Shown: piece after piece, positions 16,682 to 25,880 of the stretch
How positions within the stretch are numbered: position 1 is the first letter of the stretch
How the letters are laid out: every line of letters begins with the position of its first letter
Source of the DNA: Streptomyces sp. SAT1
GTDB taxonomy: Bacteria > Actinomycetota > Actinomycetes > Streptomycetales > Streptomycetaceae
Direction of reading: 5' to 3'
Assembly: GCF_001654495.1 (NCBI RefSeq)
Contig: NZ_CP015849.1
Span: 6,737,001-6,801,000 of the forward strand
Length of the DNA stretch: 64,000 nucleotides
Program-made: the position numbers and the translations under genes
The notes under the pieces: generated by a model
Databases searched by the model: none
Told to the model about the DNA's origin: nothing
Seen by the model: only the letters and a program-made list of their open reading frames with translations

Positions 16682-17029
16682 TCACGCGTCCGCGAACTCG
16701 CCCGCCAGGGCCGAGGCGATCCGCAGCTGGCCGGCGGCCTCCTCGTGCCGCCCCTGGCGCTGGAGGGTGCGGCCCAGCAGCAGCCGGGCGTACTGCTCCA
16801 CGGGGTCCCGCTCCACCAGGATCCGCAGCTGCGCCTCGGCCCGGCCGAGCTGGGCCGAGTGGTAGTAGGCCCGCGCCAGCAGCAGCCGCGGACCCGTCTG
16901 CTCCGGCACCTCCTCCACCAGCGTGCCCAGCACCCGCGCCGCACCGGCGTAGTCGCGCGCGTCGAAGAACCGGCCCGCCCGCTCCCAGCGCTCGGCCGCC
17001 GTCCCGTGGTCGTAGTACGTGGTCTCCAC
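16682..17029 (-). CDS. Small tetratricopeptide-repeat protein
   Basis: 115 residues made almost entirely of helical TPR units (RAGRFFDARDYAGAARVLGTL, LLLARAYYHSAQLGRAEAQL, LLLGRTLQRQGRHEEAAGQL). It probably acts as a protein-interaction scaffold. The GTG at 17029 is chosen over an upstream ATG because AAGGAGGT sits 6 bases before it, and the ATG extension is Arg/Cys-rich noise. It is convergent with the M56 gene. Confidence 0.85.
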   Translation of the reverse strand: METTYYDHGTAAERWERAGRFFDARDYAGAARVLGTLVEEVPEQTGPRLLLARAYYHSAQLGRAEAQLRILVERDPVEQYARLLLGRTLQRQGRHEEAAGQLRIASALAGEFADA

Positions 17030-17252
17030 TTGTGACCTCCTTCGGGCGGTGCAACCGATGCCTTTGGTTGAAAATTCCACCACTTCTCGGAGTTGCGGAA
17101 GCCCGCCCGCCGACTTCCCGCAATGCCCCGCCCGGCCGGACCCCGTACGCGCCGCGCCCGGAGCCGCTGTACACAGTCAGTGCTGCAATCCGTGATTCCT
17201 GTCGCAGGTCCTGGTTCGTAGGTGCTTAGGCCGAGAGGAAGCAGGTGCAGCG

Positions 17253-18397
17253 GTGGCCGAGGTCACTGTCCGGACGCGTGCGGACGCGCGTGACCGGGCC
17301 ACATGGACGGAACTCTTCTACGACCTGGTGCTCGCCTTCGGGTGGGCCAGGTGGCGCACGTGCTGGCGCTGCACCCGGGCTGGCCGCGGCTGGGCGGCTG
17401 CCTGCTGGTCCTGGTGCCGCTGTGGTGGGCGTGGGTGGACGTCGTGATGGCGATGAACGCCGTGCACGAGACGAACACGCAGCGGGTGTTCCTGCTGCTG
17501 GCCGGGCTCGCCACGTACGGGATGAGCATGTCGGCGCAGCACGCGCTGGAGAGCCGGCCGGAGGCGCTGCTGTACGCGGGCAGCTATCTCGCCCTGCGGC
17601 TGCTCATCGGGGAGGCCATCCGTCGGGAGTGCGCCGTCTACACCATCCACCCCTACCGGGCCGGACTCGCCTTCGCGCTGGGGCTGTTCGGGGTGACGGC
17701 GCTGCCGGACGGGATGCGCACCGCGGGGTGGGCGATCGCCGTGGTCGCCGAGATCCTCGCGCCGCTCGTGCTCAGCGGCCATCTGCGGCAGCTCGCCTTC
17801 GGCGTCAACCATCTGCCGGAACGATTCGGCATGTTCATCATCATCGCGCTCGGCGAGAACGTCGTCTCCGTCGGCGCCTGGGCCGGCGGGGGCCACCTGG
17901 GCGCGACGGAACTCACCGCCGTCGCCCTCGCCTTCCTCACCGGATGCGGTCTGTGGTGGCTCTACTTCCACCTCGCCGCGTCCGCCGTGGCCCACGCCCT
18001 GCGCGCCCACCCCCGGCCCTCCGTGGTCGTACGGGACGTGCTCAGCTACGGCCATCTCGCCCTGGTGTACGGCCTGTTGCTGGTGGCCGTGGGCGCCGAA
18101 CGGATCGTCGCCGAACCCGACGCCACCCCGCACCGGCTCGCCGCCGGGCTGCTGCCGGCCGGGGCCGCCCTGTTCACGCTCACCTTCTGCTACACCCGCC
18201 GCCGGATGTTCGGGGCCGCCTCCGTGACCCGCTTCGGCGGCGGGCTCGCCCTGCTCGGTGTCGCCGCCGCCGCGCCCCGGCTGCCGGGCCTGGTCACGCT
18301 CGGCGCCGTGACCTTCGTGCTGGTCGCCGTCAACGGGCTGGAGCACTACCTCCTGACCGGCGGCCGGCACGTCCCGCTGATCTTCGTCAAGCGCTGA
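17253..18397 (+). pseudogene. Low-temperature-requirement A (LtrA)-family membrane protein, frameshifted
   Basis: The N-terminal frame (GTG 17253) encodes the family start ATWTELFYDLVLAF and then loses similarity. The frame one base earlier resumes exactly where expected with VGQVAHVLALHPGW and continues through eight or so transmembrane helices (FIIIALGENVVSVG is the diagnostic LtrA motif) to the stop at 18397. The join is at about 17337-17342 (reads TTCGGGTGGGC where TTC-Gcg-GTG-GGC is expected), consistent with loss of one base. Corrected length is about 381 residues. It is either a recent pseudogene or a sequencing error in a GC-rich run; the rest of the frame is undamaged. Confidence 0.8.
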
Positions 18398-18452
18398 GCC
18401 GCGGGGCGGCCGCAAGGGCCCTGACCCGGTCAAATGGCCAGGTGTTTCCGGC

Positions 18453-18464
18453 GACTTGACGCAG
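18453..18464. promoter_or_regulatory. Single GACTTGAC-x-CAG motif upstream of the aldehyde dehydrogenase unit
   Basis: GACTTGACGCAG lies 124 bp before the aldehyde dehydrogenase start. It matches the GACTTGACTCAG copy at 40088-40099 upstream of the peptide/glgM unit at 11 of 12 positions. Shared regulation is inferred only. Confidence 0.35.
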
Positions 18465-18587
18465 TGTGCCGACCCCCCGCCGCGGCCCGGCGGCCACCGC
18501 GCGGCCGCCCCTAGCGTTCTGGGGTGCCCAGCCGCGGGGCCTGGTGCGTGCGGCAGCCCCGGTATCCGTCTCCGAAGGAGTGGTCCG

Positions 18588-20051
18588 ATGACGATCCCAA
18601 CGCCCCAGACCGTCGACGACGGTTCCTTGTTCATCGACGGCAAGTTCCAGCCCGCAGACTCCGGAGAGACCGTCCAGGACATCAACCCGGCGACGGAGCA
18701 GCCGCTATGCGAGGTGGCCTGGGCCGGGACGAGTGACCTCGACCGCGCCGTGCAGGCGGCACGGCGCGCCTTCGACCTGGGCCCCTGGCCCGGGATGCCG
18801 GCCAAGGAGCGCGGCCGGCTGCTGCTGCGGATAGCCGACGGCATCGAGGGCGCGGGGGAGGAGCTGGCCCGGCTGGAGACCCTCGACGTCGGCAAGCCCA
18901 TCACCTTCACCCGCGGCTTCGACGTACGGGCCGCCGCCGAGATCTTCCGCTACTACGCCGGCATGGTCGAGCAGCTGGAGGGCGCCGCCCGCCCGGCCGG
19001 CGCCCGCTCGCTCCAGTACACCCGGCGTGAGCCGGTCGGCGTGGTCGGCGCCATCACGCCCTTCAACTTCCCGCTGAACCTCGCGGTCAACAAGATCGCC
19101 CCGGCGCTCGCCGCGGGCAACACCATCGTCCACAAGCCCGCCGAGCAGACCCCGCTGACCGCCCTGGTGCTCGCCCGGGTGATGGCCGAGGCCGGGCTGC
19201 CCGAGGGCGTGCACAACGTGGTCACCGGCGACGGCGCCACGGTCGGCGCCGCGCTCGTCGAGCACCCCGGCATCGACAAGATCTCCTTCACCGGCTCCAC
19301 GGCCACCGGCAAGCGCCTGATCGCGGCGGCGGCCGGGACGCTGAAGAAGGTCACCGTCGAACTCGGCGGCAAGGGCGCCAACATCGTCTTCGGTGACGCG
19401 GACATCGAGGCCGCCGTGCAGGCCGCGTTCCAGGCCGGGTTCTTCAACACCGGCCAGTTCTGCATGAGCGGCTCGCGGCTGCTGGTGCACCGCTCCGTGC
19501 ACGACCAGGTGGTGGAGGCGCTGACCGGCGTCCTGGGCGCCGTCCCGGTGGGCGACCCGCTGGACGAGAACACGGTGCTCGGCCCGCTGGCGCACCGGCA
19601 GCAGCTGGACAAGGTCGTCGAGTACGTCGGCATCGGCCGCGCGGAGGGCGCCACCGTCGCCTACGGCGGCGAGCGCGGCCACGACGGCCCCGGCTACTTC
19701 CACCAGCCCACGCTGTTCACCGGCGCGAACCCGCAGATGCGCATCGCGCAGGAGGAGATCTTCGGCCCGGTCGTCACGGTGCTGCCGTTCGACACCGACG
19801 AGGAGGCCGTCGAGATCGCCAACGGCACACCGTACGGCCTCGCCGCGGGACTGCACACCAGTGACGTGCGGCGCGCCCACACCGTGGCCGCCCGGCTGCA
19901 GGCGGGGATCGTCTGGGTCAACACCTGGGCGGCGTTCGAGAACTCCACGTCCTTCGGCGGCTACAAGTCCTCCGGCTACGGCCGCGAGCTGGGCCCCGAG
20001 GGCATCGAGGAGTACCTGCAGTACAAGACCGTGTACGTCAATGTCGATTGA
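18588..20051 (+). CDS. NAD(P)-dependent aldehyde dehydrogenase
   Basis: 487 residues. Catalytic Cys292 in FNTGQFCMSG and general-base Glu258 in ELGGKGAN are present, as is the cofactor segment FTGSTATGKRLI and TPFNFPLN near residue 150. It oxidises an aldehyde to the acid in the cytoplasm; the substrate is unknown. ATG 18588 follows AAGGAG. The MFS gene starts 7 bp after its stop, so the two are co-transcribed. With a decarboxylase-type TPP enzyme 9 kb away, an aldehyde produced within the cluster is a reasonable substrate (inference). Confidence 0.93.
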   Translation: MTIPTPQTVDDGSLFIDGKFQPADSGETVQDINPATEQPLCEVAWAGTSDLDRAVQAARRAFDLGPWPGMPAKERGRLLLRIADGIEGAGEELARLETLDVGKPITFTRGFDVRAAAEIFRYYAGMVEQLEGAARPAGARSLQYTRREPVGVVGAITPFNFPLNLAVNKIAPALAAGNTIVHKPAEQTPLTALVLARVMAEAGLPEGVHNVVTGDGATVGAALVEHPGIDKISFTGSTATGKRLIAAAAGTLKKVTVELGGKGANIVFGDADIEAAVQAAFQAGFFNTGQFCMSGSRLLVHRSVHDQVVEALTGVLGAVPVGDPLDENTVLGPLAHRQQLDKVVEYVGIGRAEGATVAYGGERGHDGPGYFHQPTLFTGANPQMRIAQEEIFGPVVTVLPFDTDEEAVEIANGTPYGLAAGLHTSDVRRAHTVAARLQAGIVWVNTWAAFENSTSFGGYKSSGYGRELGPEGIEEYLQYKTVYVNVD

Positions 20052-20058
20052 GGTAGAA

Positions 20059-21471
20059 ATGTCCGACCAAACCCGCCCCGGCGCCCTCTCCGCCGGGCTC
20101 GTGCTGGGCGCGTTCCTGGCGCCCAGCGCGCTCGGAATGTCCGCGACGCCCATCGCACTGCCCGCACTCGGCGACAGCCTCTCGGTGGCCTCTGGGGCGA
20201 CGGCCTGGGTGCTGGCGGGCTACACGCTGACCCTCTCCGTCGCCTCCGCCCTCGCCGGCCGCCTCGCCGACATCCGCGGTCTGCGCATGCCCATCGTCAC
20301 CGGCATGGTGCTGCTGCTGGCCGGTACCGTCCTCGTCGTCGCCGTCCCCTGGTTCCCGGCCGTCATCGCGGGCCGCATGCTCCAGGGCATCGGCGGCGGT
20401 GTCGCCGCCGTGCTCTCCTTCGGCGTCGCCAACCGCCTGTTCACCGAGCCCCGCGAACGCGGGCGCACCATCGGCACGATGGGTGCCGTCGTCGGCATCG
20501 TCTCCGGCGGCGGCGCGCTGCTCGGCGGTGCCCTGACCGACCTGATCGGCTGGCAGGCCGCGCTCGCCCTGCCCGGACTCTCCGCGCTCGCCGCGATCCG
20601 GGTGCTGCGCATCGCCCCGGCCACCCAGCCCCGCGCCGAACGCCTGGACGCACGCGGCGCGGTGCTCTGCCTCGCCCTCGCCGCGGCCCTCGCGGTGCTC
20701 CTCCAGGCCCGCACCACCCATCTGAAGGAGAGCCTCGTCCTGGTGCTCGCGGTGCTCGCCGTCGCCCTGGCCGCGGCCACCGTCTGGCACGTGCGCCGGG
20801 TGCCCGAGGGCTTCCTGCCGCGCCTGGTGGTGAGCAACAGCCGCTTCGTGCTCGCCGCGGTGGCCGGTTTCACCCTCTTCGCCGGCTACCTCATCATCCA
20901 GTTCGCCGCGCCCCGGCTGATCCTCATGGACCACGATCTGAGCGTCACCCAGATCGGACTGATCCTGCTGCCGACCGGCGTGGTCAGCGCCATCCTGTCG
21001 CGGACGGCCGGCGGACTCGCCCACAAGGTGGGCCCGCTGCGCCTGGTCACCGCCCTCACCGTGCTCAGCGCGGCCGGGCTGCTGCTCGCCGCGCTCGCCG
21101 GTCGCCAGCCGGTCGCCCTGGTCATCGCGGTGGCCGCCTGCGTCTCCGGGTTCAGCGCCGGCCAGGTCGCGCTGATGGCCGCGGTGCCGCACCTGGTCGA
21201 CAGCTCCGTGCACGGGGTGGCCGCCGGTGTGTTCCAGCTCGTGTTCATCACCGGCGGTTCGCTCGGCTCCGCCGCGGTCGGCGGCATGGTCGGCGCGATG
21301 AGCCTGTCCACCGCGATCGGTGTGCTCGCCGTGGTGCCGCTGGTCGGCATGGTCGCCGCCGTGGCCTCGGCCCTGATGGTGAAGCGGCAGACGCCGGCAC
21401 CGGCCCCCGCGGCGGGCCCCGCCGCCCGCCCGGCCGTCGGAGCGGAGAACGCCGCACGCGCCACCGGCTGA
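20059..21471 (+). CDS. MFS transporter, DHA2-like drug/metabolite exporter
   Basis: 470 residues, very hydrophobic, with about 12-14 predicted helices. The N-terminal half carries TAWVLAGYTLTLSVASALAG and the motif-A loop GRLADIRGLRMP; the RGRTIGTMGAVVG segment is typical of multidrug exporters. It probably exports the product of the neighbouring oxidative enzymes or takes up a substrate. ATG 20059 (after GAGGT) is preferred to ATG 20041, which overlaps the aldehyde dehydrogenase end. The C-terminus is Ala/Pro-rich. Confidence 0.9.
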   Translation: MSDQTRPGALSAGLVLGAFLAPSALGMSATPIALPALGDSLSVASGATAWVLAGYTLTLSVASALAGRLADIRGLRMPIVTGMVLLLAGTVLVVAVPWFPAVIAGRMLQGIGGGVAAVLSFGVANRLFTEPRERGRTIGTMGAVVGIVSGGGALLGGALTDLIGWQAALALPGLSALAAIRVLRIAPATQPRAERLDARGAVLCLALAAALAVLLQARTTHLKESLVLVLAVLAVALAAATVWHVRRVPEGFLPRLVVSNSRFVLAAVAGFTLFAGYLIIQFAAPRLILMDHDLSVTQIGLILLPTGVVSAILSRTAGGLAHKVGPLRLVTALTVLSAAGLLLAALAGRQPVALVIAVAACVSGFSAGQVALMAAVPHLVDSSVHGVAAGVFQLVFITGGSLGSAAVGGMVGAMSLSTAIGVLAVVPLVGMVAAVASALMVKRQTPAPAPAAGPAARPAVGAENAARATG

Positions 21472-21486
21472 CCCGCCCCCCACCCC

Positions 21487-21522
21487 GCTGCCGTTCCCGG
21501 AGTCCGCTCCAGGGGCGGCAGC
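21487..21522 (+). terminator. Hairpin with T-run after the MFS gene
   Basis: Arms GCTGCCG (21487-21493) and CGGCAGC (21516-21522) are followed by ACCTTTTG. It lies between the MFS stop and the flavin oxidase start and may be partial, because the next gene has the same orientation. Confidence 0.5.
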
Positions 21523-21578
21523 ACCTTTTGCCCCACCGGTCCGTACCACCCGACCAGTTCGTCCCTCAAGGAGTGGAA

Positions 21579-23198
21579 ATGGCTCGACTGACCCGCCGCG
21601 GCTTCCTCGGCACCGCCACCGGTGTCGGCGGCGCCGCCGTGCTCGGCACCCCGGCCGCGCAGGCGGCGCCCCAGGCCCCCGCCGAGGCGGCCGGCGCAGG
21701 CGCAGCCACCGTCGACACGGTGACCGTGACCCCGTCGGACCCGCGCTACCTGGACCTCACCCAGCGCGGCTACAACGCCCGGTTCGCCGCCCGGCCCGAC
21801 GCGATACGGCTCGTGCACTCCACCCGCCAGGTCGTCGACGCCGTCCAGGACGCGGTCACGGCCGGCGCCCGGATCGCGGTGCGCAGCGGCGGCCACTGCC
21901 TCGACGGCCTCGTCGACGACCCGGGCGTACGCGTCCTGATCGACCTGTCCGAGATGAACGCCATCGGCTACGACGCCTCCCGCCGGGCCTTCTCCGTGCA
22001 GGGCGGCGCCACCCTCGGCCAGGTCTACCGCACCCTCTACCTGGAGTGGGGCGTGACCATACCGGCCGGCGACTGCCCCACCGTCGGGGTCGGCGGCCAT
22101 GTCACCGGCGGCGGCTACGGCCCGCTCAACCGCAAGTACGGCGCGGTCGTCGACCACCTCTACGCCGTCGAGGTGGTCCACGTCGACGCCGCCGGCACCG
22201 CCCGCTGCGTGGTCGCCACCCGCGAGCCCGACGACCCCCACCGCGAGCTGTGGTGGGCGCACACCGGCGGTGGCGGCGGCCAGTTCGGGATCGTGACCAC
22301 CTTCTGGTTCCGCTCCCCGGACGCCACCGGCACCGACCCGGCGGGCCTGCTGCCCAAGCCGCCGCACAGCCTGCTGAAGACCTCCACCAGCTGGAAGTGG
22401 ACGGACCTGACCGAGGCGGACTTCACGCGCCTGGTGCACAACCACAACGCCTGGCACGCCGCCCACAACGAGCCGGGCACCGACTACGACACCCTCAACA
22501 GCGCCCTGCTGCTCTACAACCACGTCCAGGGCGCCGTCTCCCTCACCGCGCAGATCGACGGCTCACTGCCGGACTCGCGGCAACTGCTCGACAGTTACAT
22601 CGACACCGTCGCCGCCGGGGTGAGCGCGCCGCACACCACCACCGCGCACAGCACGCCCTGGCTGAAGGAGTCCCTGAAGGACCACTACGACACCGGGCTC
22701 TACAACCGCGGCAAGTTCAAGGGCGCCTATCTGCGCCGGGGCTGGTCCGACGCGCAGCTCGCCGTCCTGTACCGCAATCTGAGCGACCCGTCCTACACCG
22801 GGCACGGCGGAGCGATCCTCTTCTCCTACGGCGCCCAGGTCACCAAGGTCGCGCCCGACGCCACCGCCCTCGCCCAGCGCGACTCGATACTCAAAGCCAA
22901 CTTCCTCACCTACTGGACCGACCCCGCCGAGGACGACCGGCATGTGGCCTGGCTGCGCGCCCTCTACCGCGACTTCTACGCCGCCACCGGAGGCGTGCCG
23001 CTGCCGGACGGCGACGCCGACGGGTCGTACATCAACTACCCCGACCCCGACCTGACCGACCCGGCGTGGAACACCTCCGGGGTGCCCTGGCAGACCCTGT
23101 ACTGGAAGGGCAACCTGCCGCGGCTGCGGGCCGTGAAGAAGAAGTGGGACCCGCGCGACGTCTTCCACCACGCGCTGTCCGTCACCGCCGCCCACTGA
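21579..23198 (+). CDS. Tat-exported FAD-linked oxidase (berberine-bridge-enzyme family, bicovalent flavin)
   Basis: 539 residues. The N-terminus MARLTRRGFLGTA is a twin-arginine signal with a cleavage region near AAQAAPQ, so the enzyme is exported folded. The FAD_binding_4 domain has His106 in RSGGHCLDG and Cys166 in AGDCPTVGVGGHVTGGG, the two residues that anchor FAD bicovalently in this family; the BBE domain ends with WDPRDVFHHALS. Relatives oxidise sugars, alcohols or polyketides with O2. ATG 21579 follows AAGGAG. It is the third gene of the aldehyde dehydrogenase-MFS unit, after a 107-bp gap that holds a hairpin. Confidence 0.92.
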   Translation: MARLTRRGFLGTATGVGGAAVLGTPAAQAAPQAPAEAAGAGAATVDTVTVTPSDPRYLDLTQRGYNARFAARPDAIRLVHSTRQVVDAVQDAVTAGARIAVRSGGHCLDGLVDDPGVRVLIDLSEMNAIGYDASRRAFSVQGGATLGQVYRTLYLEWGVTIPAGDCPTVGVGGHVTGGGYGPLNRKYGAVVDHLYAVEVVHVDAAGTARCVVATREPDDPHRELWWAHTGGGGGQFGIVTTFWFRSPDATGTDPAGLLPKPPHSLLKTSTSWKWTDLTEADFTRLVHNHNAWHAAHNEPGTDYDTLNSALLLYNHVQGAVSLTAQIDGSLPDSRQLLDSYIDTVAAGVSAPHTTTAHSTPWLKESLKDHYDTGLYNRGKFKGAYLRRGWSDAQLAVLYRNLSDPSYTGHGGAILFSYGAQVTKVAPDATALAQRDSILKANFLTYWTDPAEDDRHVAWLRALYRDFYAATGGVPLPDGDADGSYINYPDPDLTDPAWNTSGVPWQTLYWKGNLPRLRAVKKKWDPRDVFHHALSVTAAH

Positions 23199-23202
23199 CG
23201 CA

Positions 23203-23242
23203 CCGCGGCCCCGCAGCTCCCGAGGGAGGTGCGGGGCCGCGG
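23203..23242. terminator. Perfect 13-bp stem terminator between convergent genes
   Basis: Arms CCGCGGCCCCGCA (23203-23215) and TGCGGGGCCGCGG (23230-23242) pair perfectly. The loop itself can form a CTCCC/GGGAG mini-stem. It starts 5 bp after the oxidase stop and ends 13 bp before the SDR stop, so it probably terminates both. Confidence 0.85.
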
Positions 23243-23254
23243 CGTGTGCGCGGG

Positions 23255-24085
23255 TCAGCCGAGCGCGGGGAAGGCGACGCCGGTCAGCGACTCGCTCAGC
23301 TCCCGCAGCCGGGCGCGGGCCGCCGGGTCGTAGGCCTGGGCGCCAGCCCGTGCGACGGCGGCCCGGTTGAAGTACTCGCCGGTGACCTCGGCGAGCGCCG
23401 GGTCGGTCACCAGGCGGGCGGTGTTGCGGGTGCCCTCCTCCAGGGTGCTCTGCGGGGTGAACAGGTTCACCACGATCTTCGTCGGCATGTACGAGGCCGG
23501 GTGCAGGGCGTTGACGGTGACCCCGGTGCCGGCGAGCTGCTCCGCCAGGTCCTTGGTGAGGCTGATCTGGGCGAGCTTGGCCTGGCAGTACGCCTGCCCG
23601 CCGTCCCAGCCGCGCTCCAGCATCACGTCGTCGAAGTCGAGGGGGGCCTGCCCCGCGGAGGTGACGTTGACGATGCGGGCGGGCGCGGAGCGCACCAGCA
23701 GCGGGGCCAGCCGGCAGCTGAGGATGTAGCCCGCCAGATAGTCCACCTGGAAGGTGAGTTCGTGCCCGTCCCGGCTCTCCTGGCGGGCCGGCTCGACCCC
23801 GATGCCCGCGTTGTTGACGAGGACGTCGAGCCGGTCGTGCCCGGCCAGGATCCGGTCGGCGAGCGCGCGGGTCTCGGCCAGCGAGGAGAAGTCGGCCAGC
23901 TCGTAGCTGAACCGGTCGGCGCCGGTCTTCGCCCGCAGCTCCTCCAGCAGCTCCTGGCCCTTGCGGGGGCTGCGGCCGTGCAGGATCAGCGTGGCGCCCT
24001 GCTCGGCGAGTTCATGGGCGAGGGCGCGGCCGAGTCCGTCGGTGGCGCCGGTGATGAGGACGGTCTGTTCGCTGACAGGGCTCAT
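23255..24085 (-). CDS. Short-chain dehydrogenase/reductase
   Basis: 276 residues. The cofactor motif TGATDGLGRALAHEL is at residue ~12 with Arg in HGRSPRKG (NADPH preference), NNAGIG near residue 88, Ser in NVTSAG and the catalytic YCQAK. Its closest look is to retinol-dehydrogenase or WW-oxidoreductase-like SDRs. ATG 24085 was chosen; the ribosome binding site (GAGGAAAC) is rather distant. Last gene of the minus-strand operon; a 97-bp gap separates it from the VOC gene. Confidence 0.92.
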   Translation of the reverse strand: MSPVSEQTVLITGATDGLGRALAHELAEQGATLILHGRSPRKGQELLEELRAKTGADRFSYELADFSSLAETRALADRILAGHDRLDVLVNNAGIGVEPARQESRDGHELTFQVDYLAGYILSCRLAPLLVRSAPARIVNVTSAGQAPLDFDDVMLERGWDGGQAYCQAKLAQISLTKDLAEQLAGTGVTVNALHPASYMPTKIVVNLFTPQSTLEEGTRNTARLVTDPALAEVTGEYFNRAAVARAGAQAYDPAARARLRELSESLTGVAFPALG

Positions 24086-24182
24086 GGTCTTCGGTTTCCT
24101 CAGGTGCGTAGGAACATGGCTGTGGGCACGGCCGGTCGGGATCGACCGGCCGTGCCCGGTGCGGGCGTACGGCGTCACGCGC

Positions 24183-24626
24183 TCACGCGTAGGACCGCAG
24201 TTCTTCGGGGGTCTGGTCGGTGTAGCCCTGGCTCACCTCGATGACGACGCCGTCGGGGTCGGCCACCCAGACCGTCTTCCAGCCGGGGATGAACTCGTCG
24301 AAGGCCAGTGGCCCGAGGAGCACCTCCAGCTCCCCGTCGGCCGCCGCCATGAACGCGTCCACGTCGTCGACCTGGAAGGCGAGATGGCGGGCGGCGCCGG
24401 GGTTGTCCGGACCGTCCTTGGCGGTGGGGAAGGCCGGTTCGGACGTGGTGGGGAAGAGTTCGAGGTAGACCGGGCCGCTCTTGAGGAAGACGACCCGGGC
24501 CCCGTCCGCCTCGACGACCCGGGCCCGCTCGAACCCGAACCAGCGGCGGTAGAACGCCTCCGTGGCCCGCTGGTCACGGCAGTTGAGGCCGACGTGCGAC
24601 CAGCGGGCGCCCACGGTTGCGGACAT
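24183..24626 (-). CDS. VOC-family (glyoxalase/bleomycin-resistance-fold) protein
   Basis: 147 residues. Paired beta-alpha-beta-beta-beta modules begin with SHVGLNCRDQRATEAFYRRWFGF. His in the first strand, Glu in YLELF, His in ARHLAFQVDD and Glu in VIEVSQG form a plausible metal site. Family roles range from glyoxalase and dioxygenase to isomerase. It is located 5 bp after the upstream SnoaL-like gene, so translationally linked. It probably acts on the same intermediate as its neighbours. Confidence 0.88.
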   Translation of the reverse strand: MSATVGARWSHVGLNCRDQRATEAFYRRWFGFERARVVEADGARVVFLKSGPVYLELFPTTSEPAFPTAKDGPDNPGAARHLAFQVDDVDAFMAAADGELEVLLGPLAFDEFIPGWKTVWVADPDGVVIEVSQGYTDQTPEELRSYA

Positions 24627-24631
24627 GGGCC

Positions 24632-25006
24632 TCACGCCCCACCGGTGACAGGGGCGAAGGGCACCGTGTCGTGCACGTTCGTCATGTAGACGATCTCCCC
24701 GCCGGCGATCCGGAAGTAGTTGCACACGTCCGCCTCGACCGACTCGCCCTTCGGGGTGCGGGCGGAGATGTGCGAGACGACGGCGGCCTGGTCGCCGTCG
24801 ACGACGACGTGCACGGGGACGTTGGAGAAGGACGCGTACATCTGCCCGAACCCCTTCATCATGTCCCGCAGCGTCTCGCGGCCCTCCACATGGCCGGCGA
24901 GCTGCTCGTCCATCGTCTGGTCGACGGAGAACAGATCGCACCAGGGGTCCCAGTCACCGGAGTTGGCGAGCCGGTAGTAGGTGTCGACGATCTCTCGGGT
25001 GTTCAT
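24632..25006 (-). CDS. SnoaL-like (NTF2-fold) protein
   Basis: 124 residues with a cone-shaped NTF2/SnoaL fold: IVDTYYRLANSGDWDPWCDLF at the N-terminus, GRETLRDMMKGF, and the closing strand DVCNYFRIAGGEIVYMTNVHDT. Such proteins act as cyclases, isomerases or dehydratases on small polyketide-like or keto substrates. ATG 25006 has CTGGAGG upstream; the adjacent GTG is less likely. It is 5 bp before the VOC gene. Confidence 0.85.
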   Translation of the reverse strand: MNTREIVDTYYRLANSGDWDPWCDLFSVDQTMDEQLAGHVEGRETLRDMMKGFGQMYASFSNVPVHVVVDGDQAAVVSHISARTPKGESVEADVCNYFRIAGGEIVYMTNVHDTVPFAPVTGGA

Positions 25007-25046
25007 CACGGCCTCCAGGGCGCACGGGGTCGGCGGTTCGCGGCGG

Positions 25047-25880
25047 TCACGGCAGCGGGACGTCGAGCTGGCGCATCAGGCCCGCGGTGTCGGCCTGCAC
25101 CCAGCGCTCGACGACCTTGGCGTCCTCCAGCCGGTAGACCTCCAGGCTGGTCCAGGACACCTCGCGGCCGTCGGGCTCCTGGCCGAAGAACGGGGCGATG
25201 TGCTTGCCGCGGAAGGTGATGTGCATGATCACCTTGTCCGGGGACGCCGGGTACAGGGCGTCCAGGTGCACGGTGAAGTCGAGGGCGTCGTGCGCGGCCT
25301 TGATGATGACCTTCAGCTCGTCCAGGCTCGCCACGTCCCAGGCCGGGTTGTTGTCCCGGAAGGTCGGGCCGAACAGCTCGTCCAGGTCGTCGTAGCGGCG
25401 CTCGTTGACCGCGTCGCTGACCGCCTGCACGGTGGCCAGGTTCGCCGCGTCCGTGGAGACCTGCTCGCGCAGACCGAGCAGGTCGTCCTGGGCCCAGCGC
25501 TCCACGAAGCGGCCGTCCTCGACGCGCCATATCTCCGTGGTGGTCCACTCCACGCCGCGCCCGGTCGCCGGGAAGCCGAAGACGGTGCCGCCGTGCGTCC
25601 CGGTCAGCTTCACCCGGGTGACGACCTTGTCGCCGCCGTCCGCGCCGTCGACGGGGACGGCCTCCTGGAGCTCCCCCTTGAGGCCGTACGTGGCGTGGGC
25701 GGCGCGCAGTGCGGCCAGGTAGTCGTCCAGGCCCTTGATCTCGAAGCCGGGGTGGTGGTCGGTGAAGTCCGCGCCGATGACCTCGGCCACGGTGTCGTAG
25801 TCCGCCGCGTTGAAGGCGTCCAGGAAGCGCCGGTACAGGGCGACGCTCGCGTTCACGGCGGTGCTGTCAGACGTGGGCAT
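25047..25880 (-). CDS. Tandem SnoaL/NTF2-fold protein (two fused domains)
   Basis: 277 residues comprising two SnoaL-type domains, about 8-140 and 145-277. The halves share the layout: helix ...FLDAFNAADYDTVAEVIGADF / ...AVSDAVNERRYDDLDELFGPTF, then HHPGFEIKGLDDYLAALRAAH / NNPAWDVASLDELKVIIKAAH, and a closing strand W-x-x-x-E-x-[WY]-R-x-E-D. This is an internal duplication; the two pockets may act on successive substrates or form an intramolecular dimer. ATG 25880 overlaps the GMC gene end by 14 bp. Confidence 0.9.
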   Translation of the reverse strand: MPTSDSTAVNASVALYRRFLDAFNAADYDTVAEVIGADFTDHHPGFEIKGLDDYLAALRAAHATYGLKGELQEAVPVDGADGGDKVVTRVKLTGTHGGTVFGFPATGRGVEWTTTEIWRVEDGRFVERWAQDDLLGLREQVSTDAANLATVQAVSDAVNERRYDDLDELFGPTFRDNNPAWDVASLDELKVIIKAAHDALDFTVHLDALYPASPDKVIMHITFRGKHIAPFFGQEPDGREVSWTSLEVYRLEDAKVVERWVQADTAGLMRQLDVPLP

